Source of the DNA: Bacteroidaceae bacterium
GTDB taxonomy: Bacteria; Bacteroidota; Bacteroidia; Bacteroidales; Bacteroidaceae
Assembly (NCBI GenBank): GCA_017383485.1
Contig: JAFNXM010000005.1
Coordinates: forward strand, 1 to 64,000
Length of the DNA: 64,000 bases
Reading direction: 5' to 3'
In this document: one piece after another, positions 25,645 through 33,889 of the stretch
Position numbering within the stretch: the first letter of the stretch is position 1
How the letters are laid out: the number at the start of each line of letters is the position of its first letter
Program-made: the position numbers and the translations under genes
Notes under the pieces: generated by a model
Database searches by the model: none
The model's input: only the letters and a program-made list of their open reading frames with translations
Told to the model about the DNA's origin: nothing

Positions 25645-27108
25645 ATGAGACACGGTTTTGACAACGAAAAATATCTGAAAATTCAGTCCGAACATATCAA
25701 GCAACGCATTGCTCAGTTCGGCGACAAATTGTATCTGGAATTTGGTGGCAAATTGTTTGACGACTTCCACGCCAGCCGCGTGCTGCCTGGATTTCAGCCC
25801 GACAGTAAGTTGCAGATGCTCTTGCAACTGCGCGACGACGCCGAGATGATACAGGTGATCAGCGCCCTGGATATCGAGAAGAACAAGGTGCGCGGCGACC
25901 TGGGTATCACCTACGACGAGGACATCCTGCGCCTGCACGCCGAATACCAACGCGTAGGGCTGAAGTCCGACCACGTGGTGATCACACACTACAACGGACA
26001 GGCCAGCGTGGCAGCCTTTCGCGCACGATTGGAGCGCCAGGGCATCAAGGTGTGCTATCACTACACCATCGAGGGCTATCCCAACAATGTGGCGCTGATC
26101 GACTCGGAGGACGGCTTCGGACGCAATGACTATGTCGAAACCACTCGCCCATTGGTCGTGGTCACAGCACCGGGACCTGGTAGTGGAAAGATGGCAGTGT
26201 GCCTGAGCCAACTCTATCACGAACAAAAGCGTGGCATCAAGGCTGGCTATGCTAAATTCGAGACCTTCCCCGTGTGGAACCTGTCGCTGAAACATCCCGT
26301 CAATCAGGCCTACGAAGCGGCTACCGCCGACCTGAACGACGTGAATATGATCGACCCCTTCCACCTCGAGGCTTACGACAAGATCGCTGTCAACTACAAC
26401 CGCGATATCGAAATTTTCCCCGTACTCAATTCCCTTTTCGAAGGTATCTACGGCGAAAATCCCTACAAATCGCCCACCGATATGGGTGTGAATATGCTGG
26501 GATTCTGTATGAGCGATAAAGAAGTGTGCTGCGAAGCCGCACGCCACGAGATCATACGCCGCTACTACACCGCACTGAACCGCTTGGCTGTGATGGGCGA
26601 CAACGAGAACGAGGTGAACAAGATTGCACTGGTGATGAAGAAGGCACAAATCACCACCGAATACCGCCGACCCACCGTGGCTGCTAAGGCACGCAAGGAG
26701 GAGAGCGGACTATCTGCCGCAGCTATCGAACTGCAGGACGGCACGATCATCACTTCGTCTTCGTCCGAACTGCTCGGCCCAAGTGCAGCGCTCATCCTGA
26801 ACGCTGTGAAGCATCTGGCGGGCATCGACCACGATATCCGACTGATTCCACAACGCATGATCGAACCCATACAGCGCACGAAGGTATCCTTCCTGCACGG
26901 CAAGAATCCCCGTCTGCATACCGACGAAGTGCTCGTGGCGCTCTCAGTGCTGAGCATCGACGACGACAACTGCCGCCGCGCTCTGGAACAGTTGCCCAAA
27001 TTCGACGGTTGCCAGGTACACTCCACCGTGATGCTGAGCGAAGTGGACCACAAGATTTTCAAAAAACTCGGTGTCGGCTTGACCTGCGACCCTGTGAGGA
27101 AGGCGTAG
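25645..27108 (+). CDS. DUF1846 family protein
   Basis: The 487-aa protein begins MRHGFDNEKYLKIQSEHI and continues with LYLEFGGKLFDDFHASRVLPGF, which is the standard N terminus of the DUF1846 family; this fixes the start over the ATG at 25594. TAPGPGSGKMAVCLSQLYHE resembles a phosphate-binding loop. ALSVLSIDDDNCRRALEQLP lies near the C terminus. The family is cytoplasmic and of unknown biochemical role. The length is as usual for the family. The gene appears to be transcribed alone. Confidence 0.92.
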   Translation: MRHGFDNEKYLKIQSEHIKQRIAQFGDKLYLEFGGKLFDDFHASRVLPGFQPDSKLQMLLQLRDDAEMIQVISALDIEKNKVRGDLGITYDEDILRLHAEYQRVGLKSDHVVITHYNGQASVAAFRARLERQGIKVCYHYTIEGYPNNVALIDSEDGFGRNDYVETTRPLVVVTAPGPGSGKMAVCLSQLYHEQKRGIKAGYAKFETFPVWNLSLKHPVNQAYEAATADLNDVNMIDPFHLEAYDKIAVNYNRDIEIFPVLNSLFEGIYGENPYKSPTDMGVNMLGFCMSDKEVCCEAARHEIIRRYYTALNRLAVMGDNENEVNKIALVMKKAQITTEYRRPTVAAKARKEESGLSAAAIELQDGTIITSSSSELLGPSAALILNAVKHLAGIDHDIRLIPQRMIEPIQRTKVSFLHGKNPRLHTDEVLVALSVLSIDDDNCRRALEQLPKFDGCQVHSTVMLSEVDHKIFKKLGVGLTCDPVRKA

Positions 27109-27165
27109 GTGAACGAGGAACGATAAACGAGGAACGAGGATGGATGGTTTTGTTAAAGAATACTC

Positions 27166-27173
27166 TATTTTTG
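27166..27173 (+). promoter_or_regulatory. -7 box of a leader transcript before the chimeric surface protein gene
   Basis: TATTTTTG matches the -7 element. TTTG occurs 13 bases upstream, shorter than the usual spacer. It precedes a 22-codon frame with tetranucleotide repeats and a strong hairpin. Confidence 0.45.
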
Positions 27174-27209
27174 CAGACAAGAAATTTTGAAAATACCCCA
27201 AATCCAACC

Positions 27210-27278
27210 ATGATTTATTTGCCCATGTCGAATAAAATGTTAGCAAGCAAGCAAGCTAGCAAGCAAGCAAGCAAGTAG
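27210..27278 (+). CDS. Possible 22-aa leader peptide with GCAA tetranucleotide repeats
   Basis: ATG at 27210 opens a frame reading MIYLPMSNKMLASKQASKQA and two more residues (SK). The second half is encoded by a run of gcaa tetranucleotides (27243-27275) with one ct substitution. A change in repeat number would shift the frame. It ends 24 bases before a terminator-like hairpin and 106 bases before the large surface protein gene. Translation is not proven; it could also be untranslated leader. Confidence 0.3.
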   Translation: MIYLPMSNKMLASKQASKQASK

Positions 27279-27302
27279 TACACTATATACTATAATATAA
27301 AG

Positions 27303-27346
27303 AAGGCCTCGCTGGTGGAGATGCATCTCCGTCGGCGGGGCTTTTG
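27303..27346 (+). terminator. Terminator-like hairpin before the surface protein gene
   Basis: GCCTCGC pairs with GCGGGGC (one G-T pair) and encloses the perfect palindrome GGAGATGCATCTCC, followed by TTTTG. It could end the short upstream transcript or act as an attenuator for the gene that starts 39 bases later. Confidence 0.7.
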
Positions 27347-27384
27347 CGTTTTACGGAATTTAATAATCAAGTAAATTATACACT

Positions 27385-29091
27385 ATGAAAAGAACTCTAC
27401 AAACTTTATTATTTGCTTTAATAGCAATTATGATGCCAATAGGAGCATCAGCACAAGAGACAGAGAGCGGTAATGATACCGAATATGGCACCACTCCCGA
27501 TGCTGAAGGCGCTGCTGTTGAAGTATCTACTGAAACAGAACTGATTGCAGCCCTCGAAAACGGCGGCAACATTATGCTGACGGGCGATATCACAGCAAGC
27601 GATGACTATGAAATTTCTAAAAATACAGCCATTGACCTCAACGGTCATACCATTACCGGTGTAGGTGTATTCAGCATGTCTGGACATGAAGAAAATATAG
27701 TTTTGACCATATCCGGCAACGGTACCGTTAAAAACACAAATCCGAATTTTACTTCTGCAATCCATGGTTTTGGAACGCTTTACCTACTGGGTGGTACTAT
27801 TGAAGGCGGCACAAATACTTTTGGAACAACCATCATGTCCGATGGTTGGGTAGATGAAATGCACACAGATAAACACAATTCAGATGAGGACACCAGCTCC
27901 ATCACCGGCGGTTATGTGAGACACCTGAATTGTTGGGGTGGCATCTTAACGATTTCTGGCGGTCATGTGGAAGCGTTGGGAATAAAATACGGCAGAATCA
28001 TTATTTCCGGTGGCACATTCGGCTTTGATCCTACCGCATATCTTGCCGAGGGCTATACCGCAACCGAAGCGGACGGCAAGTGGGTTGTAACCTGTGCCAA
28101 CGGCTGTGAGTACACTTACAGCGACAACGGCGATGGCACCCATACCGCTACCTGTTCCGTTTGCGGACATAAAGTGACTGAGGAGCATTCCACCGAGAAA
28201 GACGAAAACAAGGCCACCTGCCAGCACGGCAATATCTGTGACCTTTGCGGTGTCGAGTACAGCGAACCCGACCCCGATGCCCACAGCTACAACGAGGATG
28301 GCTTCTGCGAGATGTGCAGTACAGCGAATCCCGACGAAACAATGTTCTTCATCTTCGACGGAGACCACAAGGCATTCAATGTGGCCGAGGATCTTGTTGG
28401 CGTTAATATTGAATACACTCGCGGATTGCACAACACGGAGTGGAACTCACTCTATCTGCCCTTTGAGGTGCCCGTGACGGAAGAACTGCTTGACGAGTTT
28501 GAATTTGCCTATGTGAATGATATGCATTCCGCCGATACCGACGACAACGGCGAGATAGACGAAATAGAAATGGAGATAGTGAAGATAAAGACAGGTACGC
28601 TCCACGCCAACCACCCCTATTTCATCCGCGCGAAGAGTGAATACACCATTCTGCAACTATCTTACGAAAATACCACGCTCCATGCCACCGAGGAAACAAC
28701 GCTTAACTGCTCTTCAATATATATGGATTACGCCATAGTAGGTAGCTACAAGCATATCAAAGGTACAGAATTTGCATCAATGCCTGCCGACCGTTACTAT
28801 GCTATCTCCATAGACGGCGGCTGGTGGCAAATACCGGAGGACGCATCACTCTACCCATTCCGTGCATATCTTTCAATGACCGCCCGTGACGGCTCTCCCG
28901 TGAAGGTTAGCGACGAGGCAATGCGTTCAATACGCATCCGCGAGAAAGGCGAAGGCACGACAGACATAGAAGAGGTGAAAGGTGAAAACGGAGAGGTGAA
29001 CTCTGAAATCTACGACCTTAGCGGACGCCGTGTGATGCTGCCTCAGAAGGGTGGGGTGTATATCGTAGGCGGTAAGAAAATTGTGTATTAA
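27385..29091 (+). CDS. Chimeric secreted surface protein with Cys-rich repeats and Bacteroidales tail
   Basis: The 568-aa protein has a signal peptide (residues 1-24, GASAQ). Residues about 45-220 look like a right-handed beta-helix (IDLNGHTITGVGVF, LTISGNGTVKN, GGTIEGG). Residues about 230-310 carry paired Cys motifs (CSVCGHKVTEEHSTEKDENK, CDLCGVEYSEPD, CEMC) that resemble modules common in Clostridia surface proteins. Residues about 320-530 are a beta-rich domain often seen in Bacteroidales secreted proteins. The tail is IYDLSGRRVMLP...GGVYIVGGKK. The Cys-module segment uses codons unlike its neighbours. A mosaic origin is inferred. No enzymatic motif was found. Confidence 0.75.
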   Translation: MKRTLQTLLFALIAIMMPIGASAQETESGNDTEYGTTPDAEGAAVEVSTETELIAALENGGNIMLTGDITASDDYEISKNTAIDLNGHTITGVGVFSMSGHEENIVLTISGNGTVKNTNPNFTSAIHGFGTLYLLGGTIEGGTNTFGTTIMSDGWVDEMHTDKHNSDEDTSSITGGYVRHLNCWGGILTISGGHVEALGIKYGRIIISGGTFGFDPTAYLAEGYTATEADGKWVVTCANGCEYTYSDNGDGTHTATCSVCGHKVTEEHSTEKDENKATCQHGNICDLCGVEYSEPDPDAHSYNEDGFCEMCSTANPDETMFFIFDGDHKAFNVAEDLVGVNIEYTRGLHNTEWNSLYLPFEVPVTEELLDEFEFAYVNDMHSADTDDNGEIDEIEMEIVKIKTGTLHANHPYFIRAKSEYTILQLSYENTTLHATEETTLNCSSIYMDYAIVGSYKHIKGTEFASMPADRYYAISIDGGWWQIPEDASLYPFRAYLSMTARDGSPVKVSDEAMRSIRIREKGEGTTDIEEVKGENGEVNSEIYDLSGRRVMLPQKGGVYIVGGKKIVY

Positions 29092-29112
29092 CCAATCCCT
29101 AATTGAAAGACT

Positions 29113-29289
29113 ATGAAACGAGAATATATCAAACCCTTAACTCGAACTATGGGACTTCACTTAGAGTCCATGCTCGCCGCGAGTACCGACCGCATCCCTG
29201 TAGGGGACGGAACAAAACCTCCTGCCACGAATAAATACAATAGCCCTTGGGATTGTCAGCATTGGGGCGAGTCATCGGGCGATGAATAG
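29113..29289 (+). CDS. 58-aa small protein following the surface protein gene
   Basis: ATG at 29113 opens MKREYIKPLTRTMGLHLESM, followed by LAASTDRIPVGDG and an acidic end (WGESSGDE). Small proteins starting MKREYIKP with a LLA-S motif and an acidic or Trp-containing tail are frequent in Prevotella and Bacteroides, commonly after secreted-protein genes; their function is unknown. It begins 21 bases after the stop of the large gene and is probably co-transcribed. A hairpin at 29339-29370 may end the transcript. Confidence 0.65.
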   Translation: MKREYIKPLTRTMGLHLESMLAASTDRIPVGDGTKPPATNKYNSPWDCQHWGESSGDE

Positions 29290-29338
29290 TTTCATCGCTA
29301 ATCCTCCCACTCCAGCTGAATAGACAAAAGTAATAAAG

Positions 29339-29370
29339 AGAGCTGCCACAGATTGTGTGCAGCTCTCTTG
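29339..29370 (+). terminator. Probable terminator after the 58-aa gene
   Basis: AGAGCTGC and GCAGCTCT form a perfect 8-bp stem with a 12-base loop. The following T run is weak (CTTGTGT). Confidence 0.5.
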
Positions 29371-29531
29371 TGTATATAGGGAAGGGGGAAGGCATTCGTG
29401 TTATTCGCCTCTGATTAAGAAATATTCATCCCGTATGGGTTTGTGAAATTGACTTGCGCGACCTTCGGTTCGTGTTCTCTTACACATAGATATTCTCGTT
29501 TTTTCGGTTGAATATCTATGAGGGGGCTTGC

Positions 29532-29729
29532 ATGAGTACAACTATCCATCAAACAAAGAGTTATCTATATTTACCGGACAGCAATAACTGGGATTACAGC
29601 GTGTTCGACAGAGATCGCTTCGAAAACAATGGCAGCGGTAACTGGGTGGACTGGGAAGACGTATCAACAGGAAACACTGAAACCGACGGCTTCGAACATC
29701 CCGGATTCGACGAAAATGGCGAGTGGTGA
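29532..29729 (+). CDS. 65-aa acidic small protein, uncertain
   Basis: The frame MSTTIHQTKSYLYLPDSNNW continues with an acidic, Trp- and Gly-rich end (WVDWEDVSTGNTETDGF) and is not related to a family I know. Its acidic tail resembles the small exported peptides of this group, and the upstream inverted repeat (atagatattc/gaatatctat, 29497-29521) may be regulatory. ATG at 29508 is an alternative start. Family 3 repeats begin 6 bases after the stop. Confidence 0.35.
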   Translation: MSTTIHQTKSYLYLPDSNNWDYSVFDRDRFENNGSGNWVDWEDVSTGNTETDGFEHPGFDENGEW

Positions 29730-29734
29730 GTGGA

Positions 29735-29828
29735 GGAGCAGACAAGTAGACAAGTAAACAAGTAGACAAGTAAACAAGTAGACGAGTAAACAAGTAGACG
29801 AGTAAACAAGTAGACAAGTAGACAAGTG
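29735..29828. repeat. Family 3 minisatellite, copy 2
   Basis: About eleven units of the tagacaag/taaacaag type follow with an 8-base period. The array starts right after the acidic small frame. Confidence 0.9.
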
Positions 29829-29903
29829 TAGCAAACCAAACTTTCGTTTACTTATCCACTAAAAATAATTTTTTCTTTACTATTTCGCTTTATCGATAAA
29901 CAC

Positions 29904-29935
29904 AGGGGGTAGACGTGATTTCTACCCCCTTTTTT
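29904..29935 (+). terminator. Rho-independent terminator
   Basis: AGGGGGTAG and CTACCCCCT form a perfect 9-bp stem with a 9-base loop, followed by six T. Confidence 0.85.
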
Positions 29936-29989
29936 GCACCCCCTTATCTACGCTAAAGATGAAGGCGGCTTGCACGATGTTGTATCTTT

Positions 29990-30075
29990 GCACCGTTGCC
30001 AGCACATGCGTATGCGCGCGGGTACATTATTTATATATTGTATGCCATCTGCGCGCTGTGTGCCAGCAACGGTGC
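29990..30075. repeat. Long inverted repeat (86 bp)
   Basis: GCACCGTTGC pairs with GCAACGGTGC at the ends, CACA with TGTG inside, and GCGCGC with GCGCGC nearer the centre. A -7 box TATCTTTG directly abuts its left end. It may be a structured RNA, an operator, or the remains of a mobile element. Confidence 0.7.
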
Positions 30076-30123
30076 TCTTTGATTTATTGTACAATCAGAA
30101 CCGTCAGAATGCGACGGTGCGTA

Positions 30124-33100
30124 TCATCTCACCTCCACATAACTTTTGCCGCCCGAGGGATGCTTGATCACGCGGATTTGTGGATGGATTTGTTCACGTA
30201 TCTGGTGGGTGTGGCTGACCAGTCCCACCTTGCGTCCCTGTGTGGTCTCAAGACGCGAGAGTGCATCCATGACCAGTTGCAACGACGCTTGGTCCAAATT
30301 GCCAAAGCCCTCGTCGATAAACAAACTGCCGATGAGCGTTTGTCCGCTGGATAGAGAGGCCAAACCCAGGGCCAGAGCAAGACTCGCCACAAAGGTTTCG
30401 CCGCCCGAGAGCGACTGAATGTGTCGTTCCTCGTCGAACATATCGCGGTCGATCACGGTCAGATTGAGCGTGCCGGGCTGGGTGCGCAGTTCGTAGCGAG
30501 GCGATAGTTGGCGCAGGTGATAGTTGGCTTGATTAACCAGAAAATCGAACGTATAACTTTGAGCCAGTTCGCGGAATTTTTTACCATCGGAACTACCAAG
30601 CAGAGCGCATAGGCTACGCCAGTGTTCGTAGTCGTCGCGCAGGTGGGCAGTATCTGCTGTCAATTTGTCGGCGTCCTTGATACAATTGTGGTGTTTGTTG
30701 AGCACGATACGTAGTTCGGTCAGTTCGTCGGTCTGATGTTTTATTTCCGCCTGAGTATTGCCCAATTCTGTAGTCAGATATTCCAGACTCATCTCGTCCT
30801 CGCGTTTTGGGCGGTAGTTCTTGGTTTGCAATTCCAGCAACGTGCGTCGTGCCGCATCAAGGTGCAATTCTGCCAGATGCAGTGCATTTTTCTTTTCTTC
30901 GAGTTCGCTACGCAATTTCTTCCAATCCGTGCGGTCCGAGAAGATGTCGTCTAATTCCTCGGTCAGCATTGGTGAGTGGTCGCGGTTGAAGCGCACGAGC
31001 CACAAATCCAGTTCGCTCTGCTTGGCGCTGAGTTGGTTTTTCTTTAACAGGAGTTCTTCGTTGGCACGCAATTGTCCGCCGCGCAACATATTGATTTCGC
31101 TCTCGGCTGCGTCGTGCTCCTTCTGTTGCGCTTCGACTGCGGCGCGTGCGGTGTCGACATGATATTGCAGCAGTTCTTCCTCCTGTTCGGGCGATTTGCC
31201 TGCAAAGAGCATTTGCATTTCTTCGCGTTTCAGATAGAGGTCCTCCTCCATTGCTCTGTAACCATCTTCGCTGCGGCGGTACAGGCGTACGGATTCGTCG
31301 TAACTGGCGTTAGCGGCTTTCACCTCTTCGATCAGTCGTGTCTCGCTGGTTTGTGTGTTTTCCAGATCGCGGCAGGTTTGTGCCCAGTCTTGTTGCATTT
31401 GTATCAGGTGCATTTTGAATCCGTCAGGATTTTCCTTCCACTGGTCAAACCATCCGATGATGGTGATCAGTTCGTCGAGGTCCTGATAGTAGCCCTGGCA
31501 AGCGCGGTCGGAGATATATAGCATCTGTCCGATTTCGTCGAGCGAGGTGGATATGACGTGTTGCTCCGTCTTCAGGCTTTGCCATTGATTGCGGTCGGCG
31601 TCCATCTGCTGTATCAGGGTGTCGATTTCCTGATTCAGACGATTGGTGGCTTGCTGGTGATAGTTGAATGCTTTGAGTTCGGTTTCTGCCTCATCAGCCG
31701 CTTTCTGTGCATTGTCGATGTGCATATCGATCATCAATTGGCGAGCATTTCTATTGACCGTAGGCGAGCATTCGTCGAAGACGGGATCCAGGTCGGCGCA
31801 GGTGCTCCACTCTGCCACGTTGGTCTCTTGTTGTGTTTGCAGAGCGACGAGTGCTCTCTCCTCTGCTTGCAATCGACCTGCATTTTCAGCATATTGTTTG
31901 CGCAGGTCGTCCAGGATTTTACTCTTGGATTCGAGCCTTTCCTTGGCTTCAATATAATTTTTGTCCAGATTTTCGAGCAGTTCGCCCAACTCGCGTTCCG
32001 TCTCTGTGTGATAGGGATGGTGTGTAGCGCCACAAACGGGACAGGCGGTGCCCTCCTTCAACTGTTTGCGCAACTGAACGATATTTTCGCTTTGGCTCAG
32101 GGTCAGTGCTACGGTCAGATTTTGGCAAACTTCGGCAGCGACTTGTTTTTCCTTTTCCAGTTCAGCGATGGTGTCTACCAATTGGTTTTGTTCGGCATTG
32201 ACGCGGCTGATTTCCGATTGCTTCTCATGGATGGCTTCGTATCCGCCGGAAATACGCTTCCACAGAGCAGATGCGCGTTCCAGGCGAACGAGGCGGTTCT
32301 TGTTCTCGGTCAGGCGGCGCTGAATGTATTCGCTGTCGATGCCATTGTTGGCACTTTGGTGCACATTAAGTTCGCAGCGGTAACTGTCCAACTGAGTCTG
32401 TTGCTCCTGTTGGGTACGTTCCAAAGCCTGTGTGGCTTCTGCCAATTTCGTTTGCCTGCTTTGCAGATAGCTGGCCTTTTGGTGTTGCTCGGCATTGCGC
32501 TGTGCTTCGGATTGGTAGAGGCCCAGTTTGTCTTTGACCAAATCAAATTTGTCGAACATCTGTTTGTGTACAAACAATTCCTGCTTGTGCATCTGCAATT
32601 GTTCGATTTTTGTCTGCGTGCTTTTGAGTTCTTCCTGTTTCGCCTCTTGGTGTGACTTTCTGCTTTGAACGATGAGTTGCGACTCCTTGAGTTCTTCTTC
32701 TACTTTGAGCAATTGTGCCTCGCTCTCCTTGATTTGTCCTTTCAGAGAGTGACCGCGGTTGATCGCAGGGCGACGGTGTGTCAAATTGGTCTCGGCCTGG
32801 TGCAAGGCTTCGCGTGCATTTTTCAATTCTGCGACGATGTTTTCAGCGCGCTTCTTACTATATATAATATTGTTGGCGATTTCAGCTTCGCGTGCCTTCA
32901 ATGCTTCGATGTCGGTGCGGCATGAGACGATCGACTGGTAGGTGGGTTGAATATCCAGCACACTGTCGTAGCGCTCGATGCGTACGGCGTCGGGGTGTGC
33001 GGCGACATTTTCCTTGTGTGCCTTGTGGTATGTGGCTTCGCACTGCTTAACATTTTCCTCGGCGGCGGCATTTTCTTCCATCCATTTCAGTTGTTGTTGC

Positions 33101-33879
33101 AGCAGTTCGGCTTGTTCCTTGTTGCGCTCGATGGCAGTTTCCAGGAATTCGCATTGTCTCACTTTTTCTTCGACATCTTCTGCCTCCAATTTGTCGCGCA
33201 GAATACCTGTGATTTGATTTTCGATAGCCTCAGTACGTTCTTTGGCCTGAGCCGTCAGGCGGAAGATTTTTTCCGAGATGGCGCCATATATTTCCGTACC
33301 CGTGAGTCTCTCCAAGAGCATAGATTTGGCATCACGTTTGGCTTTGAGAAAATTTGCGAAACTATTTTGTGCCAAAAGTACTGTGCGCGAGAACTGGGTA
33401 TAGTCCAAACCGATGATTTGTTCTATCTGTGCAGGAATCTCTCTTTCGTTGAAATTTTCCTTTCTGGGAGAAAGGCAACGCAGGGTACGTGTGGCTTTGT
33501 CGAAAGTCCCAGTGCGTTTTTTGCGTATGTGCCATCCAGCCTCGTAGCGTTTGCCATCTTGTGTCGAGAATTCGACGATGGCATAGCCTTCCTTCTTGCC
33601 GCGGCGCAACATATTTCGCGGATCGTCTGCTTGTAAGCGCATATCTTTGTCCTCGATTTGTTCGAGCAATTCCTTTGAGATCTTTTGCGCATCATCAAAG
33701 CGTGGCGCCTCGGCATATAGTGCTAAGCAGATAGCATCCAAGAGGGTCGTCTTGCCAGAACCCGTATCGCCAGTAATAGCATAGAGACCAGCCGAACGAA
33801 GTGGTTCCTGGGAGAAATCAATCGTGTGCTCGCCTTCCAGAGAGTTGAGGTTGCAAATGGTGATTTTATCTATTTTCAT
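30124..33879 (-). CDS. sbcC: DNA double-strand-break nuclease ATPase subunit
   Basis: SbcC is the SMC-like ATPase of the SbcCD (Mre11-Rad50-like) complex, which cuts hairpins and protein-blocked DNA ends. The Walker A is GDTGSGKT at residues 37-44, long coiled coils run from about 200 to 1030, the zinc hook CPVCG lies near residue 612, and the ABC signature and Walker B are LSGGETFVASLALALG and SLFIDEGFGNLD near the C terminus. The start at 33879 (MKIDKITICNLNSLEGEH) is the usual family N terminus; the frame extends upstream into sbcD. It follows sbcD by 10 bases. The 1251-aa length is slightly long but normal for Bacteroidales. Confidence 0.96.
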   Translation of the reverse strand: MKIDKITICNLNSLEGEHTIDFSQEPLRSAGLYAITGDTGSGKTTLLDAICLALYAEAPRFDDAQKISKELLEQIEDKDMRLQADDPRNMLRRGKKEGYAIVEFSTQDGKRYEAGWHIRKKRTGTFDKATRTLRCLSPRKENFNEREIPAQIEQIIGLDYTQFSRTVLLAQNSFANFLKAKRDAKSMLLERLTGTEIYGAISEKIFRLTAQAKERTEAIENQITGILRDKLEAEDVEEKVRQCEFLETAIERNKEQAELLQQQLKWMEENAAAEENVKQCEATYHKAHKENVAAHPDAVRIERYDSVLDIQPTYQSIVSCRTDIEALKAREAEIANNIIYSKKRAENIVAELKNAREALHQAETNLTHRRPAINRGHSLKGQIKESEAQLLKVEEELKESQLIVQSRKSHQEAKQEELKSTQTKIEQLQMHKQELFVHKQMFDKFDLVKDKLGLYQSEAQRNAEQHQKASYLQSRQTKLAEATQALERTQQEQQTQLDSYRCELNVHQSANNGIDSEYIQRRLTENKNRLVRLERASALWKRISGGYEAIHEKQSEISRVNAEQNQLVDTIAELEKEKQVAAEVCQNLTVALTLSQSENIVQLRKQLKEGTACPVCGATHHPYHTETERELGELLENLDKNYIEAKERLESKSKILDDLRKQYAENAGRLQAEERALVALQTQQETNVAEWSTCADLDPVFDECSPTVNRNARQLMIDMHIDNAQKAADEAETELKAFNYHQQATNRLNQEIDTLIQQMDADRNQWQSLKTEQHVISTSLDEIGQMLYISDRACQGYYQDLDELITIIGWFDQWKENPDGFKMHLIQMQQDWAQTCRDLENTQTSETRLIEEVKAANASYDESVRLYRRSEDGYRAMEEDLYLKREEMQMLFAGKSPEQEEELLQYHVDTARAAVEAQQKEHDAAESEINMLRGGQLRANEELLLKKNQLSAKQSELDLWLVRFNRDHSPMLTEELDDIFSDRTDWKKLRSELEEKKNALHLAELHLDAARRTLLELQTKNYRPKREDEMSLEYLTTELGNTQAEIKHQTDELTELRIVLNKHHNCIKDADKLTADTAHLRDDYEHWRSLCALLGSSDGKKFRELAQSYTFDFLVNQANYHLRQLSPRYELRTQPGTLNLTVIDRDMFDEERHIQSLSGGETFVASLALALGLASLSSGQTLIGSLFIDEGFGNLDQASLQLVMDALSRLETTQGRKVGLVSHTHQIREQIHPQIRVIKHPSGGKSYVEVR

Positions 33880-33889
33880 ACCGGGTCTA

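Larger units (their letters stand above)
29730..30123. other. Intergenic region before the 3' end of sbcC
   Basis: It contains a family 3 array, a terminator-like hairpin (29904-29935), a -7 box TATCTTTG (29983-29990), and a long inverted repeat (29990-30075). No gene is supported. Confidence 0.7.

Noticed and set aside
29542-29839. Minus-strand Leu/Val/Tyr/Ser-rich frames over the 8-bp repeats
   Set aside because: They are translations of the minisatellite and would change with any unit gained or lost out of frame.
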